The notes beneath the pieces are model-generated. The model had not been told where the DNA came from. It worked only from the letters and a program-made list of their open reading frames with translations, and searched no databases. 64,000 nt of DNA from JAZDRH01 sp047470865 (GTDB lineage: Bacteria > Pseudomonadota > Gammaproteobacteria > Pseudomonadales > Pseudomonadaceae): assembly GCF_047470865.1 (NCBI RefSeq), contig NZ_JAZDRH010000013.1:19912-83911 (forward strand). The letters run 5' to 3'. The first letter of the stretch is position 1. Each line of letters starts with the position of its first letter. This document shows, piece by piece, positions 62,701 through 64,000 of this stretch. Both the position numbers and the translations under genes were made by a program.

Positions 62701-63223
62701 TGCCAAATAAAATTGCAAAAAGTGCTAAAGCAACAGATACAATTAAAGCTGTTTGATAGGTGGTGCTATTAGGCTCGTTGCCTGATAGCAAATTAACCCC
62801 CATCACAATACCTTTTAGCTGTAAGGCGAGATATGGCATTGTGCCAATGATAGAAATAAGCGTAATAATGACTGCAAGGCGTTGTGACTTACCATAGCGC
62901 GCAGCAATAAAATCAGCAATTGAAGTAATATTCTCTTGCTTACTAATAAGCACAATCTTTTTAATGACCCAGGGTGCAAAGAGCATCAGCAGCATTGGGC
63001 CTAAATAGATAGGTAGGAATGACCAGATCTGATTAGCGGCCTGACCTACTGCACCGAAAAAAGTCCAACTAGAACAATAAACGGCCAGCGATAAGCTATA
63101 TATAGTACCGCGCACAGGTGCAGATAGCGGAATACGCCTGCGATCACCATAAAACGCAATCAGAAACAAAACCGCCATATAAGCAAACGCAAGTAGCGCA
63201 ATAAAACTAGGAGAAAAAGACAT
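59768..63223 (-). CDS. Sodium/solute-symporter hybrid histidine kinase
   Basis: 1151 residues. Residues 1-480 form an SSSF transporter-like membrane domain of about 13 helices, 600-750 contain a PAS region (ISQGISVVDRSLRLVAWNNQ and VMSFSDITAFRQAE), a coiled coil follows, then HisKA with His799 in AAVSHDLMQPLNAA, HATPase (LLGVRYRKDHVRIEVWDRGP and GLGLGLAIADGL) and a C-terminal receiver with Asp1083 in IALVDYHLDDG and Lys1134 in LSKP. This layout is known from Pseudomonas (CbrA-like SSS kinases, the NahK/hybrid group). The ligand is unknown; no response regulator gene is next to it. Confidence 0.9.
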   Translation of the reverse strand: MSFSPSFIALLAFAYMAVLFLIAFYGDRRRIPLSAPVRGTIYSLSLAVYCSSWTFFGAVGQAANQIWSFLPIYLGPMLLMLFAPWVIKKIVLISKQENITSIADFIAARYGKSQRLAVIITLISIIGTMPYLALQLKGIVMGVNLLSGNEPNSTTYQTALIVSVALALFAILFGTRNVDVTEHHRGLMYAIAFESVVKLLAFIAIGLFVVFGLFDGVFDLVGQATQAPQLQSYWEQTVNWPAMLVQTCVAMMAIYTLPRQFHVAVVENNQSRDLRLARWIFPGYLLLIGLFVIPIALAGRLLLPDNVIADSYVISIPLAQSHPALAVIAFIGGASAATGMVIIASITLSTMLSNHLLLPLLLRGRSTDRPFETFRTWMLSIRRISIIIIMLLAYASYRFIDENTSLATIGQVAFAAITQLAPAMIGALIWKTANRKGVFSGLVVGFSLWLYLLVLPLTGSSFGWSLDSYPLISWLDSQPFNLPIDAITWGVALSLIGNFATYGIVSLLSKTRVSEHWQANRFIGQHVGNRSTLSVQIKDLLMLASRFVGEERARQSFIRFAYRKGQGFTPTQNASSEWIAHTERLLTGVLGASSTRVVVQAAIEGREMQVDDVVRIVGEASEVLQFNRTLLQGAIENISQGISVVDRSLRLVAWNNQYIKLFNYPEGLIQIGRPIADIIRYNAQKGLCGPGDVEMHVSKRLFWMRQGTPHTSERVFPNGRVIELIGNPMPGGGFVMSFSDITAFRQAENALKESNESLEQRVSERTHELSKVNQQLQHAKHLAETANESKSRFLAAVSHDLMQPLNAARLFSAALGHQDALPEEVRTLVRNLDSSLRSAEDLISDLLDISRLEGGRITTNIHSFALKPWLEALGAEFYALANEQGIKFRLHNRDVVVESDPRLLRRVIQNFLTNAFRYANGTVLLGVRYRKDHVRIEVWDRGPGIPEDKLKIIFEEFKRLDSHVTREEKGLGLGLAIADGLCKVLKHSIEVKSWQDKGSVFAVKVPLSTGLAAPVTEQRKVVASTNNKLDELCVLCVDNEDSILIGMRSLLSRWGCDVHTARNQQECQQILNTGVIPKIALVDYHLDDGQTGIGIIQWLRNQLNADLPGVVISADGRDELSQEAHSNQLSFLSKPVKPAALRALLNAINKN

Positions 63224-63261
63224 GGCACAACCAACCTGAAAATTTACCTTGCTAAGTTACC

Positions 63262-63693
63262 TCATAGTGAATGCGCATGCAGCATAGAAATAAGCGGTTT
63301 AGTTAATTGGTAGCGCGTTAATTTATCCTCTAAAGATTCAGGTAACCCGAATTCGCAGCGTAAAAAACCATTTTTGTCGTAAAAAGGAATTAACTCAGGC
63401 AGGCAAAATAGCCAGACATCATGGATATAGTTACTCAATACCTTATTAAGTAGCATGCTAGCTAGGCCTTGGTTGCGAAAATCAGGTGCTATATATAAAG
63501 CATTGAGCCAGTGCGCTAAGGTTTCAGTAGGTGTGATGCAAACACTACCGATAATATCCTTACCTTTATATAGCGCCCATAAGTGAGTATCAGCAGGCAT
63601 CTTCATTTGACTCTTATAGGTTTTATGGAATTTTTCTAATAAAGGGCGTTCTAGTTCTGATAGCTTGAGTATCTTAAATTCAGTAGTGTTCAT
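63262..63693 (-). CDS. GNAT-family N-acetyltransferase
   Basis: 143 residues with the acetyl-CoA loop in APDFRNQGLASMLLNKVL near residue 70-90 and a GNAT fold pattern around it (LWALYKGKDIIGSVCI before, VWLFCLPELIPFYDKNGF after). Substrate unknown. It lies 38 bases upstream of the hybrid kinase on the same strand and could be cotranscribed, and it is divergent from the rRNA promoter region. Confidence 0.75.
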   Translation of the reverse strand: MNTTEFKILKLSELERPLLEKFHKTYKSQMKMPADTHLWALYKGKDIIGSVCITPTETLAHWLNALYIAPDFRNQGLASMLLNKVLSNYIHDVWLFCLPELIPFYDKNGFLRCEFGLPESLEDKLTRYQLTKPLISMLHAHSL

Positions 63694-63781
63694 TCTTACT
63701 CCTCAAATAGTATGACTACAGCGCGAACCTAGCACTTTACCAAGCCCAGCGAAAAAACTTTAACTATTTTGAAAATAGCTG

Positions 63782-63815
63782 TTGACATAAATCAGTCGTG
63801 CTGTAGAATGCGCGT
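63782..63815 (+). promoter_or_regulatory. Strong sigma-70 promoter, probable rrn P1
   Basis: TTGACA (63782-63787), 16-base spacer, TAGAAT (63804-63809), GC-rich discriminator GCGCG. The 30 bases upstream are A/T-rich like an UP element. Points rightwards. Confidence 0.8.
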
Positions 63816-63909
63816 CCACCAACAGGGCAGCAGGTTAAACGGTTGATCTTGTTGAAGTTTCAAGGGTTTTCAGTTCACAAAGAAGTTAAACGAAAGTTTA
63901 AAATAATCC

Positions 63910-63943
63910 TTGACACTAAGTTAGGTTGCTGTAAGATACGCAG
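63910..63943 (+). promoter_or_regulatory. Second sigma-70 promoter, probable rrn P2
   Basis: TTGACA (63910-63915), 16-base spacer, TAAGAT (63932-63937), 128 bases after P1. The GCTGTA context before each -10 is shared by the two promoters. Confidence 0.75.
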
Positions 63944-63976
63944 CCTCGATTGAGACGACGAGTTGTCTTAATCACA

Positions 63977-63990
63977 GTTCTTTAAAAATT
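63977..63990 (+). promoter_or_regulatory. boxA-like antitermination element of an rRNA leader
   Basis: GTTCTTTAAAAATT resembles the boxA of rRNA leaders (GCTCTTTAACAATT in E. coli). With the tandem promoters it marks the leader of an rRNA operon whose 16S gene would start beyond the window. Confidence 0.75.
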
Positions 63991-64000
63991 GAATCAAGCA

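Overview
The window is a chromosomal segment of an AT-rich gammaproteobacterium in the Pseudomonas lineage. The evidence is gene order. PrmA, a DUF3426 zinc-ribbon protein and DusB run together; rpoN-hpf-ptsN-rapZ-ptsO sits beside kdsD-kdsC-lptCAB; mlaFEDCB-ibaG-murA-hisG-hisD-hisC, algW, a Nif3 protein and cysD-cysNC follow. That is the arrangement known from Pseudomonas, but with lower G+C (judged by eye). Two TsdA-type thiosulfate dehydrogenase loci and a CcoM-like cbb3 oxidase subunit would suit a small-genome, sulfur-oxidising, micro-aerobic or denitrifying relative such as the Thiopseudomonas group; that placement is inference. I saw no tRNA gene, CRISPR array, insertion sequence or prophage gene.

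Layout. 1-4.2 kb (minus): dusB (cut by the window edge), a repeat-rich DUF3426 protein with an assembly gap, prmA and an acyltransferase. 4.3-12 kb: a degenerate SRAP protein (plus), then on the minus strand the nitrogen-PTS/sigma-54 cluster and the Kdo/lipopolysaccharide-transport operon. 12-19.8 kb (plus): the Mla phospholipid-transport operon running into murA and hisG, then hisDC. 19.8-25.8 kb (minus): a manganese-exporter-type TMEM165 protein behind a yybP-ykoY riboswitch, an AlkB alkane hydroxylase without partners, and sulfate activation (cysD, cysNC). 26-33 kb: algW, zapG, a hydrolase, trpS, dksA and miaB. 33.2-37.7 kb (plus): nrdR-ribD joined with overlapping ends to the cobalamin nucleotide-loop genes cobU-cobT-cobC-cobS, followed by an unrecognised leucine-rich-repeat protein.

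39-52.8 kb is the most unusual part. A probable membrane-maintenance operon (YjfI/DUF2170, PspA-like YjfJ, YqiJ OB-fold membrane protein, YqiK flotillin, 1657-residue AAA+ protein) is bracketed by two c-type cytochrome loci, tsdBA on the left (minus) and a triheme cytochrome plus a second TsdA-like protein on the right (plus). 52.9-63.7 kb (minus apart from two small genes): plsB, trmO, rapA, a sodium/solute-symporter hybrid histidine kinase and a GNAT protein. Two genes too short for routine calling lie at 59.2-59.7 kb; one looks like ccoM and has an FNR/ANR box in class II position. The right end carries two strong tandem promoters and a boxA-like element, so a ribosomal RNA operon should start just outside the window.

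Taken together the window is mostly cell-envelope biology (LPS precursor and transport, Mla, MurA, PlsB, AlgW, the PspA-flotillin operon) mixed with sulfur assimilation, thiosulfate oxidation and respiratory electron transfer.
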